Shown in pieces: positions 5,780-5,931 of a stretch of 5,931 bases of DNA. A model generated the notes under the pieces. That model saw only the letters and a list, made by a program, of their open reading frames with translations. It was not told the origin of the DNA and made no database searches. The stretch lies in contig DAOUSX010000081.1 of assembly GCA_030627025.1 (NCBI GenBank), positions 1 through 5,931 of the forward strand, given 5' to 3'. Each line of letters begins with the position of its first letter. Position 1 is the first letter of the stretch. The DNA is from Dehalococcoidia bacterium (GTDB lineage Bacteria > Chloroflexota > Dehalococcoidia > GIF9 > AB-539-J10). The translations under genes and the position numbers were made by a program.

Positions 5780-5797
5780 AGACCCAGATGAAAAACG

Positions 5798-5931
5798 ATG
5801 AAAAAAACAGAAGCTATCGGGCTTATATTTATTCTTTTTACCCTTCTTACACTGCCTCTCGCCTACGTGCATCATACCGTAAGCGCCTATGGCTCCACTG
5901 AGGGCAGCTTCACGGTGCCGGATACCACACC
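5798..5931 (+). CDS. Exported protein, N-terminal part (runs off the window)
   Basis: The first 44 codons are visible. They encode MKKTEA, then a hydrophobic core (IGLIFILFTLLTLPLA) and a plausible cleavage site after VSA at about residues 28-30. The mature start is YGSTEGSFTVPDTTP. The GSF after the signal parallels the start of the mature region in the preceding gene. No strong Shine-Dalgarno precedes it. GATGAAAA is directly repeated (5787-5794 and 5797-5804), and the other ATG, at 5788, opens a different frame that does not give a signal peptide. Starting 18 nt after the previous stop, it is the third gene of the surface-protein operon. The function cannot be told from this fragment. Confidence 0.75.
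   Translation, partial: MKKTEAIGLIFILFTLLTLPLAYVHHTVSAYGSTEGSFTVPDTT

Overview
The window reads as ordinary bacterial chromosome with compact operons, strong Shine-Dalgarno sites and a tRNA gene with encoded CCA. It carries two kinds of dispersed palindromic repeat: CCTCTCCCGTCAAGGGAGAGG-type hairpins and GTCATTGCGAGG...GCAATCTC-type elements. I associate this combination with Dehalococcoidia-like Chloroflexota and some other subsurface bacteria. That assignment is an inference from pattern recognition only.

Left half (1-3009): a de novo purine operon, purE-purB-purC, on the + strand. It covers three consecutive steps of IMP synthesis: AIR carboxylation to CAIR (PurE), CAIR to SAICAR (PurC) and SAICAR to AICAR (PurB). 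PurB also acts in AMP synthesis. purE and purB are separated by one base. Two copies of a double-hairpin repeat lie in the same orientation directly upstream of purE (46-133) and between purB and purC (1883-1965). The second copy supplies the last four codons and the stop of purB, and both copies carry the GGAGG that appears to serve as ribosome binding site for the next gene. A different, GCGAGG-rich palindromic repeat sits inside purC, in frame, and adds roughly 40-55 residues to an otherwise intact enzyme.

Middle (3023-3099): a complete tRNA-Arg(UCU) gene 13 nt after purC. About 110 nt without a recognised gene follow.

Right half (3209-5931): three tightly packed + strand genes for exported, beta-rich surface proteins. 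The first is a 475-aa secreted protein with no membrane anchor. The second is a protein with a C-terminal membrane anchor and basic tail. The third starts at 5798 with a signal peptide and runs off the window. As written, the second gene lacks a signal peptide, but an overlapping 45-codon reading frame just upstream (4642-4779) encodes a very good one. The two frames would fuse into a 378-aa protein if a run of seven C (4715-4721) had six. This is the most interesting local signal: a sequencing error, a recent frameshift, or a phase-variable homopolymer controlling export of a surface protein. The layout of the operon (secreted protein plus Ig-like protein with C-terminal anchor) recalls WxL/DUF916 surface loci of Gram-positive bacteria. 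That is a structural analogy, not a proven homology.
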